A DNA stretch of 10,716 nt from Colimorpha sp045222795. GTDB taxonomy: Bacteria; Bacteroidota; Bacteroidia; Bacteroidales; P3. Below the pieces are notes generated by a model. The model had not been told where the DNA came from and made no database searches. It saw nothing but the letters and a program-made list of their open reading frames with translations. Where the stretch lies: positions 1-10,716 of the forward strand of contig JBGUZF010000033.1 in the NCBI GenBank assembly GCA_045222795.1, read 5' to 3'. A program made the translations under genes and the position numbers. The first letter of the stretch is position 1, and each line of letters starts with the position of its first letter. Of this stretch, positions 1 to 6,463 are shown piece by piece.

Positions 1-552
1 CTGCAGGCGTTCCACCACCTCCCACATGTCCTTCTTCTCGCCGCGCGCTATGCGCAGGGTGTTGCTTATCAGCGTGCGGCTGCCCACCACCTTCTCGCTC
101 AGCGCCTCGGGGTAGGAGACCACCACCAGTGGGCGTCCGGCGGCCATTTCCTTGATAACCTCCGAGCGCAGCAGCACGTTGGCGTTCTCGGTCTCCTCCT
201 CGTTGTAGAGGTACGCCTTGCGGTAACTCGTCGGAAACAACATCGTAGATAATGTTGAATGATGAGTGTTGAATGATGAATTGTCAGCCGAGTCATTTAA
301 TTCCTCATTCCTCATTCCACATTCCTCATTAAATAATGCTTCGAGGTCGTTGGCGAGGTAGAAGGCGTCTTCCTTGGTGGGGGCTATGACAAGATGGCTC
401 GCGGTGGGCATCTTCGCGGCTGTCGCCGCAATGATTACCGCCGGCAGCGAACCCGTCATGCCGTCGACATGCAGGCGTGCCTGGCGCGTCCCCAGCCGCT
501 CCACGAGGGTGGCAGCCAATCGGCTGTCTTGGTATATGTCGTTAAGTATCAA
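1..552 (-). CDS. mfd: Mfd, transcription-repair coupling factor, N-terminal fragment (3' end outside window)
   Basis: Mfd removes RNA polymerase stalled at lesions and recruits UvrA; only the first 184 codons (the UvrB-like N-terminal module) are here. Family features are the TGSLPAV segment (residues 33-39), LVIAPTKEDAFYLANDL (54-70), FPTSYRKAY (106-114), the NANVLLRSEV block (124-132) and LVVVSYPEALSEKVV (142-156), which resemble Bacteroidales Mfd. The frame is open to base 1. I chose a TTG start at 552 because the conserved N-terminus (LNDIYQDSRLAATLVERLG) begins there, about 30 nt downstream of the expected start site of a strong promoter. The first in-frame ATG (459) would delete this helix. 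Residues about 74-104 are a low-complexity insertion coded by heptamer repeats between two conserved blocks. UvrB shares the N-terminal fold, but the sequence blocks fit Mfd better. The family call is firm and the start is moderately sure. Confidence 0.88.
   Translation of the reverse strand, partial: MILNDIYQDSRLAATLVERLGTRQARLHVDGMTGSLPAVIIAATAAKMPTASHLVIAPTKEDAFYLANDLEALFNEECGMRNEELNDSADNSSFNTHHSTLSTMLFPTSYRKAYLYNEEETENANVLLRSEVIKEMAAGRPLVVVSYPEALSEKVVGSRTLISNTLRIARGEKKDMWEVVERLQ
253..330 (-). repeat. Heptamer and double-heptamer repeats within mfd
   Basis: Plus-strand units of ATTCCTC (300, 307, 321; ATTCCAC at 314) repeat with a 7-bp period, and a 14-bp unit beginning TGTTGAATGATGA occurs at 253 and 267. 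Together they encode about 30 residues (FNEECGMRNEELND, then SFNTHHSTLST) that separate two conserved Mfd blocks. The frame remains open across the whole stretch. Confidence 0.85.
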
Positions 553-588
553 CTTGCAGCGCAGTATTGTTGTCTCACTTTGCGGCTG

Positions 589-620
589 CAAAGATACGCA
601 AAATACATTATATATGCAAA
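589..620 (-). promoter_or_regulatory. Bacteroidales-type sigma-ABfr promoter for mfd
   Basis: Read on the minus strand, TTTG (620-617) is followed by exactly 20 nt and then TATCTTTG (596-589). This matches the -33 TTTG / -7 TAnnTTTG promoter of Bacteroidota primary sigma factor with ideal spacing. The predicted start site is near 582-585, giving a leader of about 30 nt before the TTG start proposed for mfd. Confidence 0.8.
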
Positions 621-631
621 TCTCGGCATCA

Positions 632-658
632 GGAGGGTAGGGTGTTGGGGGGAGGAGG
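632..658 (+). other. G-rich tract in the mfd-porX divergent region
   Basis: The plus strand carries G-runs GGG (635-637), GGG (640-642) and G6 (647-652), then two GG pairs (654-655, 657-658), with no long interruption. This could form a two-tetrad, or an imperfect three-tetrad, G-quadruplex. It sits between the mfd promoter and the 11-bp repeat array. Function is unknown and it may be only biased composition. Confidence 0.35.
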
Positions 659-723
659 TAAGTGATAGGTAAGTGACCCGTAAGTGACCCGAAAGTGATC
701 CGAAAGTGATCCGTATGTGATAC
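658..723 (+). repeat. Six tandem 11-bp repeats upstream of porX
   Basis: Six contiguous 11-bp units (starts 658, 669, 680, 691, 702, 713) follow a GTAAGTGAYCC-like consensus. Units two and three are identical, as are units four and five, and the first and last end in GATAG and GATAC. All share A-GTGA at the same offset. The array ends 64 bp before the porX ATG and lies upstream of both divergent genes. An 11-bp period would place each unit on nearly the same helix face, as in a multisite operator. It may equally be another member of the short tandem repeats that recur in this window. No recognised -33/-7 pair was found between the array and porX. Confidence 0.75.
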
Positions 724-787
724 TTTTATTGCGGGGGTGTGACAATAAAAACGTGGTTTGTGAGTTATTGTGGATAAAACAGGAAAA

Positions 788-2368
788 ATGAGCAATGTCA
801 CCATACTGTGGGCGGACGACGAGATAGAGCTGCTGAAGCCCCATATATTGTTTCTCAAGGAGAAAGGCTACGATGTGATACCCGTGCAGAGCGGCCGCGA
901 CGCCCTCGACGAACTCGAGGAGCGGAGGGCCGACCTGGTGTTTCTCGACGAGCAGATGCCCGGCCTCAGCGGTATCGACACGCTAAAGATGATCAAGGAA
1001 CGGTGGCCGCAACTGCCCGTTGTGATGATCACCAAGAGCGAGGAGGAACACATAATGGAGGATGCCCTCGGCGGCAAAATTAGCGACTACCTCATCAAGC
1101 CCGTGAACCCCAACCAGATACTGCTCACGGTGAAGAAACACACCGAGCTGCGCCGCCTGCAGAGCGAGCATTCGACGATGAATTACCAGCAGCAGTTCCG
1201 CGAGATAGGCATGCAGCTGGGCGGAAGGCTCGACTGGCAGGAGTGGGTGGAGCTCTACCGCCGATTGGTCTACTGGGACATCGAGCTGGCCACGACCGAC
1301 GACCCGTCGATACACGACATCTTCCTTTCGCAGAAGGAGGAGGCCAACCGCCAGTTCTGCCGCTACTATGAGGAGCACTACCAGGGCTGGCTCGCAGGCA
1401 GCGACGAGAAGCCCCTGATGAGCACCACGGTGCTGAGGGAAAACATGTTCCCGCTGCTGCAACCTCAAGCAATCAAGCAATCAAGCAATCAAGCAATCAC
1501 TCCTACGTTCCTGATAGTCATTGACAATTTCCGCTACGACCAGTGGAAGTTCGTGCAGCCGCTGCTGGAGCAGTACTACCGCGTCGAGCGCGACGACATA
1601 TACTACACCATCATCCCCACCACCACGCAGTTTGCCCGCAACGCCATGTTCGCAGGCCTGATGCCCAGCGAGATAGAGAAGAAGTACCCGCAGTATTGGG
1701 TGAACGAGGACGAGCAGGGCTGGAAGAACCAGTGCGAGAGCGAGCTCCTCGGCGAGCAGCTGCGCCGTCACGGCTTCGGCCTCAAGCACACCTACAACAA
1801 GGTGCTCAACGCACAGTACGGCAAGCGCCTCGTCGACCGTGTGCCCGAGCTGATGCAGTCGCCGCTGAACGTCATCATCTACAACTTCATCGACATGCTC
1901 TCGCACGCCCGCACCGACAGCGACATAGTGCGCGAGTTGGCCGACGACGAGAAGGCCTACCGCTCGCTGACGCTGTCGTGGATGGAGCATTCGCCCCTGA
2001 TGGAGATGCTGCAGGCGCTGAGCGAAAAGGATGTGAACGTCATCATCACTACCGACCACGGGTCGGTGCGCATCGACCGCCCCGTGCGCGTCAAGGGCGA
2101 CCGCGACATCAGCGTCAACCTGCGCTACAAGCAGGGACGGCTGCTCGACTACAACCCCAGCCAGGTGTACGAGGGTGATGCCGCCAAGCTCTTCCTGCCG
2201 CGCCGCCACGTGACGAGCCCCTACATCTTCTGCCACGAGAACGACTTCTTCGCCTACCCCAACAACTACAACGAGTACGTGAAGTACTACAACAACACCT
2301 TCCAGCACGGCGGCATCTCGATGGAGGAGTGCCTCGTGCCGTTCATCATTATGAGACCAAAGAAATAA
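788..2368 (+). CDS. porX: PorX, two-component response regulator with PglZ phosphohydrolase domain
   Basis: PorX is the cytoplasmic regulator that, with the kinase PorY, controls type IX secretion genes in Porphyromonas; its PglZ domain belongs to the alkaline phosphatase superfamily and has been reported to cleave oligonucleotides. The REC domain (residues 1-120) has D10/D11, phospho-acceptor D54, T82 and K104. A helical linker follows, then PglZ from about 240 with metal and nucleophile motifs VIDNFRYDQW (D246), PTTTQFARN (277-285), FIDMLSHA (D369, H373), TTDHGS (D423, H424) and a late FQHGG. The 526-aa length fits the family. I prefer ATG 788 (MSNVTILWADDE) to the GTG at 770 because family members begin just before ILWADDE. 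Residues about 227-238, between linker and PglZ, are encoded by an 8-bp tandem repeat and look inserted. PorX also occurs where T9SS is not known, so secretion control is inferred. Confidence 0.93.
   Translation: MSNVTILWADDEIELLKPHILFLKEKGYDVIPVQSGRDALDELEERRADLVFLDEQMPGLSGIDTLKMIKERWPQLPVVMITKSEEEHIMEDALGGKISDYLIKPVNPNQILLTVKKHTELRRLQSEHSTMNYQQQFREIGMQLGGRLDWQEWVELYRRLVYWDIELATTDDPSIHDIFLSQKEEANRQFCRYYEEHYQGWLAGSDEKPLMSTTVLRENMFPLLQPQAIKQSSNQAITPTFLIVIDNFRYDQWKFVQPLLEQYYRVERDDIYYTIIPTTTQFARNAMFAGLMPSEIEKKYPQYWVNEDEQGWKNQCESELLGEQLRRHGFGLKHTYNKVLNAQYGKRLVDRVPELMQSPLNVIIYNFIDMLSHARTDSDIVRELADDEKAYRSLTLSWMEHSPLMEMLQALSEKDVNVIITTDHGSVRIDRPVRVKGDRDISVNLRYKQGRLLDYNPSQVYEGDAAKLFLPRRHVTSPYIFCHENDFFAYPNNYNEYVKYYNNTFQHGGISMEECLVPFIIMRPKK
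1465..1500 (+). repeat. In-frame 8-bp tandem repeat (TCAAGCAA x4.5) in porX
   Basis: Four perfect copies of TCAAGCAA (1465, 1473, 1481, 1489) plus a partial copy lie in the coding sequence just before the first PglZ motif. Because 8 is not a multiple of 3, the reading phase rotates and the product is a Gln/Ser/Asn/Ala stretch (QAIKQSSNQAIT). The coding strand of the repeat has no stop in any phase; the opposite strand would contain TGA. The A-rich repeat contrasts with the GC-rich gene. Confidence 0.9.
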
Positions 2369-2375
2369 TAATAAT

Positions 2376-2418
2376 GGGAGTTAAGGGAAGATAAGAGAAG
2401 TTAAGGGGAGTTAAGGGA
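2376..2418 (+). repeat. 10-bp tandem repeat after porX (RGRAGWTAAG x4)
   Basis: Units of exactly 10 bp (2376, 2386, 2396, 2406) follow the pattern RGRAGWTAAG; the first and fourth are identical. The array starts 7 bp after the porX stop. Its last units are mirrored in inverted orientation at 2485-2507, so the transcript could fold back on itself. Confidence 0.75.
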
Positions 2419-2506
2419 CAATACCTTTTGCAGATACAGAACATTTGTCCTTTAACTTCTAGCGAGCAAAGCGAGCGATAAATTCCTTTAACTTCTTTAA
2501 CTCCCC
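2405..2506 (+). repeat. Inverted repeat spanning the porX-glmM gap
   Basis: GGGGAGTTAA (2405-2414) is perfectly complementary to TTAACTCCCC (2497-2506). The neighbouring AGAAGTTAAGG (2396-2406) nearly matches the reverse complement of CCTTTAACTTCT, which occurs at 2449-2460 and 2485-2496. The 152-bp gap also holds TACCTTTTG (2422-2430), which resembles a Bacteroidales -7 box but has no TTTG at the right distance, and a GC-rich direct repeat, AGCGAGCAAAGCGAGCG (2461-2477). The inverted arms could attenuate porX read-through or reflect repeat insertion in both orientations. No U-tract follows, so a classical terminator is not supported. Confidence 0.5.
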
Positions 2507-2520
2507 CAAAAAAGAAAAAT

Positions 2521-3936
2521 ATGAGCTTAATAAAGAGTATCTCCGGTATCCGCGGAACCATCGGCGGTCCCGCAGGCGAGGGTCTCACGCCCCTCGATGT
2601 TGTGAAGTTCACTTCGGCTTTCGCCACCTTCCTCAAAGGTGCCAATCCCGGGCGCCGTCTGCGTCTGGCCGTGGGTCGCGACGCACGCCTCAGCGGCGTT
2701 ATGGTCGACCGCCTCGTGGAGGGCACACTGCAGGGTATGGGTGTCGACGTGCTGGAGACAGGTCTCAGCACCACGCCGACCACCGAGATGACCGTCATCG
2801 ACGGCCACTGCGACGGCGGCATCATCATCACCGCCAGCCACAACCCCAAGCACTGGAACGCCCTCAAGCTGCTCAACAGCAAGGGTGAGTTCATCAGCGA
2901 CGCCGAGGGTAAGGAAGTTCTTCGTCTTGCCGAGAGCGGCGAGGTGAACTATGCCGAAGTCGACGACCTCGGACAGGTGACCGTCGAGGAGGACTGGATC
3001 GACCGTCATATCGAGCGTGTGCTGGGTCTTAAGCTCGTCGACGTGGAGGCTATCAAGAAAGCCAACTTCAAGGTGGCCGTCGACGCCGTCAACAGCACCG
3101 GCGGACTTGCCATCCCGCGCTTGCTGCGCAAGTTGGGTGTCAAGGAGGTCGTTGAGCTCAACTGCGAGCCCACGGGCCACTTCGCCCACAACCCCGAGCC
3201 GATACCGCAGAACCTCACGCAGATTAGCGACTGCGTGCGCGAGAACCACTGCGACCTCGGCATCGTCGTCGACCCCGACGTCGACCGTCTGGCACTGGTG
3301 TGCGAGACAGGTGAGATGTTCGGCGAGGAGTACACCCTTGTTTCTGTGGCCGACTACGTGCTGCAGCACACGCCTGGCAACACGGTGAGCAACCTCTCGA
3401 GCAGCCGCGCTCTGCGCGACGTCACGCGCCGCTATGCCGGCTGCGAGTACAACGCCGCCGCCGTGGGCGAGGTGAACGTTACCACGCTGATGCGCCAGAC
3501 GGGTGCCGTCATCGGTGGCGAGGGCAACGGAGGCGTCATCTATCCCGCCCTCCACTACGGCCGCGACGCTCTCGTCGGTGTCGCCTTGTTCCTCACGCTG
3601 CTTGCCAAAGAGAGTGAAAAAGTCAAAGAGTCAAAGAGACTAAAAGTGAGTGAGCTGAAGAAACGTTATCCAGAATATATCATATCGAAGAACCGCAAGG
3701 ACCTCACTCCCGATATGGACGTCGACGCTCTGCTCGCTAAGGTCGCTGCCTTCTACAAGGCCGACGCCAAGGTGGAGAAGGTGACCACCATCGACGGCGT
3801 GAAGATAGACTTCGCCGACGGCTGGGTGCACCTCCGCAAGAGCAACACCGAACCCATTATCCGCATTTACAGCGAAGCAGCCACCGAGGCCCGCGCCAAC
3901 GAGCTGGCACAGCAGGTGATGCTGCAGATAGGGTAA
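2521..3936 (+). CDS. glmM: GlmM, phosphoglucosamine mutase
   Basis: This alpha-D-phosphohexomutase interconverts glucosamine-6-phosphate and glucosamine-1-phosphate in the cytoplasm, feeding UDP-GlcNAc synthesis for peptidoglycan and lipid A. The signatures appear in order: N-terminal SGIRGTIGG (7-16), the catalytic phosphoserine loop TASHNPKHWNALK (104-116, S106), the metal loop DPDVDR (251-256), the sugar-binding GGEGNGG (332-338) and the phosphate-binding RKSNTEPIIRIYSEA (439-453). The 471-aa length fits the short form found in Bacteroidota. The ATG lies at the expected homologous start after an A-rich leader without a strong Shine-Dalgarno, as is usual in the phylum. Residues about 364-375, between domains 3 and 4, are charged and coded by an 8-bp repeat. 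A phosphomannomutase or phosphoglucomutase specificity cannot be excluded from sequence alone, but GlmM is the best reading. The gene ends at a strong terminator. Confidence 0.9.
   Translation: MSLIKSISGIRGTIGGPAGEGLTPLDVVKFTSAFATFLKGANPGRRLRLAVGRDARLSGVMVDRLVEGTLQGMGVDVLETGLSTTPTTEMTVIDGHCDGGIIITASHNPKHWNALKLLNSKGEFISDAEGKEVLRLAESGEVNYAEVDDLGQVTVEEDWIDRHIERVLGLKLVDVEAIKKANFKVAVDAVNSTGGLAIPRLLRKLGVKEVVELNCEPTGHFAHNPEPIPQNLTQISDCVRENHCDLGIVVDPDVDRLALVCETGEMFGEEYTLVSVADYVLQHTPGNTVSNLSSSRALRDVTRRYAGCEYNAAAVGEVNVTTLMRQTGAVIGGEGNGGVIYPALHYGRDALVGVALFLTLLAKESEKVKESKRLKVSELKKRYPEYIISKNRKDLTPDMDVDALLAKVAAFYKADAKVEKVTTIDGVKIDFADGWVHLRKSNTEPIIRIYSEAATEARANELAQQVMLQIG
3613..3652 (+). repeat. In-frame 8-bp degenerate tandem repeat in glmM
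   Basis: Five consecutive 8-bp units (3613, 3621, 3629, 3637, 3645) follow an AGTCAAAG-like pattern; the second and third are identical. They encode a Lys/Glu/Ser-rich stretch (ESEKVKESKRLKVSE) at the junction between the end of domain 3 (VALFLTLLAKE) and the conserved ELKKRYPEY segment. The coding frame stays open. Confidence 0.8.
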
Positions 3937-3963
3937 TGTTTACTGGTTACAGTTTAAAGAAAG

Positions 3964-3989
3964 GCCCCGCCGAATGGCGGGGCTTTTTT
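3964..3989. terminator. Bidirectional intrinsic terminator between glmM and the GH89 gene
   Basis: GCCCCGCC (3964-3971) and GGCGGGGC (3976-3983) form a perfect 8-bp GC stem with a GAAT loop, followed on the plus strand by six T. Flanking AAA/TTT pairs extend the stem. It lies 27 bp after the glmM stop. On the minus strand the stem begins 4 bp past the GH89 stop codon, which itself sits in the T-run, and is followed by a weaker T-rich stretch. It therefore probably ends both convergent transcripts. Confidence 0.92.
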
Positions 3990-6162
3990 AGTATTTGCCG
4001 TTGGAGATATTTTTCAATATCTTCTTTGCTTGCTTCAGTAATGGTGTAGGCTCTCCGATGTGAAGTCTGGTCCATGTGCGGTAGGCGAATGTCTGCTCGC
4101 GCTCGGAGAGACGCTGCTTGAAGGTTTCCAGGTCAAGGTCGGTACCGTTGGCTTTTGCTTTCATCGCTTCGGTGAAGAAGGGCTTCCAGCGTATCTGCCA
4201 GTAGTAGTCGCGCAGCAGTTTGCCCCAGAGACGGTTGGCGTAGTCGTTGAGCACGGGACCGCCCCAAACGGTGAGCAGGGTGCGTGCCTGCGTCTCGTAG
4301 TAGTCCTGCAATTCGCGGTTCCTGCCGCCCCATGCACGGGCATCGGAGACCCATTTGTAGAAGTCGAACTCCGGCAGTGTACGGAGCAGCTCGTCGGCAT
4401 CCAAAGTCAGCCGTTCGGCGGCTTCATAGGCACGTCGCATCGCTGCGGTGTCGCCGGCCTTGTAGGCTTGGGTGAAGTTGTTGCGGAGGTCCATGAAGCG
4501 GTTGCCCATCCACTGCGAGAGGAGGTTGACGATGTCGTAGCGGTAGCCGTAGCTGTCGGACGGATGCTTCATGAGCAGTCGGACGGCTTCGAGCAGTCGG
4601 TCGTTATTGTAGGAGTAGTAGGGCTTGGTGTAGTAGGTGCCGTGACCTTCGAAGTCGGGCCGCGCCACCATCTGTGTGCCGAGACCATAGAACGACCAGT
4701 CGCGGTAGACGCTGTCGGCCAGCAGATGCCAGGCTTGGCGGGCGTTGGCGTTGTGTTTACCATAGCGCATGTCGGCCCATTGGTCGACGAAGTCGTCGGC
4801 TTTGAGGCCCCATATGGCGGAGAAGAGGTATTCGTAGGTCTGAGGACTGCAGTCGAAGCCTTCGAGGGTGGAGCCTATGCCGCGCAGGTTTTTGCTCGAC
4901 TCGGCGAGGGCTGCCCGCATCTTGCGCTCTATCTCGTGGAGGTCGCCCACAAGCATGGTATTGCCGCCGAAATTGCCGAGGTAGCACCAGATGAAGGGCT
5001 GGCCGAAGAAACCTTCTTTGCTTACGCTGTCAATGGTGGTGCGCCACACTTCGGTCTTCTCGCAGAAGTAGTCGAGCAGCACGAGGCTGTCCTGCGGCAC
5101 GGCGGTGAGGTAGGCGCGGAGCCGTTCGGGTGTCCACTGCTTGCGCTTGTAGTAGAACACCCAGCTCATCTGCAGCCAGCGTGCATCGGGGTCGGAGGCC
5201 TGGAGGGTGCGGTAGATGTTTTCCGATACGGCGGCCAGGTAGTCGGGCTCCCACGAGGGCGGGTCCATCTCGTTGAAGGGGTCGCAGCCGTAGATGTGGT
5301 CGGTGCCGTAGAGTGCTTGCTGACGGGCGAGGTAGCGGCGCTGTATGTCGGCGAAGAGGGTGTCGGTGGAGTTGAGGAAGCAGGTGGGTTCGAAACCGCA
5401 CCAGGGCGAGAGACGCTTGATGTCGGCCTCAGGGTGCAGTTCGGCGATGCGTGCGGGTACATGACCCGCGAAAGCAGGCAGGGCGGGAGTCATCCCAAGG
5501 GCTCGCTCGCGTTCCAGTATCTGCTTCTGTAACTCTTTCTGCCCATCAATCCACGACTGGGGCAGGGGACCGCCGAAGCCGTCGAGGTTGGCCATACGGT
5601 GCCAGGGGAGATGTGCTGGACCGGAGAAGTAGGCGCGTATCTCGTCGTCGCTCATGCCCATCTCGCGCCACACCTCCTGCCACACGGCCTCCTGGCCGGT
5701 GAGTGCCAACGGGAGGTTGATGCCGTTGAGGGCCATCCAGTCGATGAAGCGCTCCCACTGCGGCCACTGCCACCACACCATCGTGTAGCCGTAGGTGCAG
5801 TAGTTGAGGAAGAAGCGGTCGGGCGTTGCTGCCCGTCCGCCTTCGGCGTTAGGCGGCATCGGCCACCGACGGGGCAACAGCAGAGGCTCGGTGTCGAACC
5901 ACGACACATGCACATGGGCGTATTTCCGCAGGTAGTGGTTCAAGCCTACGGCCATGCTGATGTCGTTGTTGCCCGAGATGCATACATGTCTGCCGTCGCT
6001 GCCGGGGTAGATGGCGAAGGTGTCGCACTCCGCTTCAATCTTGTTGAAGACAAAATGCGAGGATTCTTTGCCCAACAGACGTTTGGCCATTGCCGATGCT
6101 GCCTCTTGTGCGGTGGCGACAAGAGGCAGCGTCAGCAGGACGACTATTAGCAGTCGGCGCAT
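3988..6162 (-). CDS. Secreted alpha-N-acetylglucosaminidase, GH89 (NAGLU) family
   Basis: GH89 enzymes release terminal alpha-linked GlcNAc, for example from gastric mucin O-glycans or heparan sulfate fragments. The 724-aa product starts with a Sec signal peptide (MRRLLIVVLLTLPLVATAQ, cleavage near 19). A small N-terminal alpha/beta domain follows (to about 110), then the barrel from FFLNYCTYGYTMVWWQWPQW (117-136), which carries the family's NLPLALTGQEAVWQEV (149-164) and GFGGPLPQSWIDGQ (195-208). Probable catalytic glutamates are E298 in DPFNEMDPPSWEP and E434 in STLEGFDCSP, by alignment to the two human NAGLU acidic residues. The helical C-terminal domain ends near the stop with no extra carbohydrate-binding module. 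There is no SusCD pair nearby, so this is not a typical polysaccharide utilisation locus. The start lies 3 bp after the upstream PspC stop, suggesting translational coupling. Location is periplasm or exported; substrate is inferred from family only. Confidence 0.93.
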   Translation of the reverse strand: MRRLLIVVLLTLPLVATAQEAASAMAKRLLGKESSHFVFNKIEAECDTFAIYPGSDGRHVCISGNNDISMAVGLNHYLRKYAHVHVSWFDTEPLLLPRRWPMPPNAEGGRAATPDRFFLNYCTYGYTMVWWQWPQWERFIDWMALNGINLPLALTGQEAVWQEVWREMGMSDDEIRAYFSGPAHLPWHRMANLDGFGGPLPQSWIDGQKELQKQILERERALGMTPALPAFAGHVPARIAELHPEADIKRLSPWCGFEPTCFLNSTDTLFADIQRRYLARQQALYGTDHIYGCDPFNEMDPPSWEPDYLAAVSENIYRTLQASDPDARWLQMSWVFYYKRKQWTPERLRAYLTAVPQDSLVLLDYFCEKTEVWRTTIDSVSKEGFFGQPFIWCYLGNFGGNTMLVGDLHEIERKMRAALAESSKNLRGIGSTLEGFDCSPQTYEYLFSAIWGLKADDFVDQWADMRYGKHNANARQAWHLLADSVYRDWSFYGLGTQMVARPDFEGHGTYYTKPYYSYNNDRLLEAVRLLMKHPSDSYGYRYDIVNLLSQWMGNRFMDLRNNFTQAYKAGDTAAMRRAYEAAERLTLDADELLRTLPEFDFYKWVSDARAWGGRNRELQDYYETQARTLLTVWGGPVLNDYANRLWGKLLRDYYWQIRWKPFFTEAMKAKANGTDLDLETFKQRLSEREQTFAYRTWTRLHIGEPTPLLKQAKKILKNISNGKY

Positions 6163-6165
6163 AGG

Positions 6166-6375
6166 TTAACGCTCAATCATGTTGTCCTCGGGTGCTGCTA
6201 TCCAGATGATGAGGTAGGCCCAGAAGCCCATCGTTCCGAACAGCAGGGCAATCAGGAAGAGGATACGGACGACGGTGGGGTCGATGTTGAGGTACTTGGC
6301 CAATCCTCCGCACACACCGGCGATACGGCGGTCGCTGGTGCTGCGGGTGAGGCGGCGATAAGAGTTGTCCTCCAT
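6166..6375 (-). CDS. PspC-domain small membrane protein
   Basis: This 69-aa protein is nearly all PspC domain: RRLTRSTSDRRIAGVCGGLAKYLNIDPTVVRIL, then one hydrophobic helix (about residues 38-60, LFLIALLFGTMGFWAYLIIWIA) ending in the typical APE. The GVCGGLAxY and DPTVVRxxF motifs are diagnostic of the family, which takes part in phage-shock or envelope-stress sensing in proteobacteria; in Bacteroidota the role is not established. I chose ATG 6375 (MEDNSYRR) over the in-frame ATG at 6390, because the extra five codons fall in a heptamer repeat (AATTGAA). The stop is 3 bp from the GH89 start, so the two are probably co-transcribed. A short stand-alone PspC beside a glycosidase may be incidental. 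Confidence 0.85.
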   Translation of the reverse strand: MEDNSYRRLTRSTSDRRIAGVCGGLAKYLNIDPTVVRILFLIALLFGTMGFWAYLIIWIAAPEDNMIER

Positions 6376-6394
6376 AATTTCAATTTTCAATTTT
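6376..6394 (-). repeat. Heptamer repeat (CAATTTT on plus strand) before the PspC gene
   Basis: About 2.7 copies of a 7-bp unit (plus-strand CAATTTT at 6381 and 6388, partial copy before) directly abut the PspC start codon. A second copy of the same heptamer family lies at 6464-6480, in the same orientation, so the two bracket the intervening 69 bp. Confidence 0.7.
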
Positions 6395-6406
6395 GACTTC
6401 GTCTAC

Positions 6407-6460
6407 GTCCCTTCATTTCGGCAAAGAAAGTTAGCTTTCTCTGCACTCAACTTTCGGGAC
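6407..6460 (-). other. Bulged inverted repeat between dcp and the PspC gene
   Basis: On the plus strand GTCCC (6407-6411) pairs with GGGAC (6456-6460), and GAAAGTT (6426-6432) pairs with AACTTTC (6449-6455), leaving a 14-nt bulge on one side and a 16-nt loop. An alternative small hairpin (GAAAG/CTTTC, 6426-6439) competes with the long stem. It lies in the 101-bp gap and would be in any transcript running from dcp into the PspC gene. There is no U-run. It could be a processing or attenuation structure, or the body of a dispersed non-coding repeat. Confidence 0.5.
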
Positions 6461-6463
6461 TTC

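Noticed and set aside
374..672. Two overlapping short plus-strand frames of about 90 codons in the mfd start region
   Set aside because: They overlap conserved Mfd coding sequence and the promoter, and show no family features.
658..723. Replication origin iterons or a CRISPR array
   Set aside because: Units are contiguous without spacers, no rep or cas gene is near, and no DnaA-box pattern was seen.
1481..3555. Long antisense frames across porX and glmM
   Set aside because: Both plus-strand genes have complete family motifs in order, and the antisense frames are shadows of GC-rich third positions.
4060..5532. A 490-codon open frame on the plus strand opposite the GH89 gene
   Set aside because: It is the antisense of a well-conserved gene, has a Val/Gly/Glu-rich composition typical of the reverse frame of GC-rich codons, and shows no recognisable motif.
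5840..5870. A small GC palindrome in the GH89 gene (CCGCC...GGCGG)
   Set aside because: It is within coding sequence of a variable loop before the barrel and is a weak, short match expected by chance in GC-rich DNA.
6420..6460. A promoter for the PspC gene (minus-strand TAACTTTC near 6432)
   Set aside because: It resembles a -7 box but lacks the final G and has no TTTG 19-21 bp upstream. The sequence is better explained by the inverted repeat.
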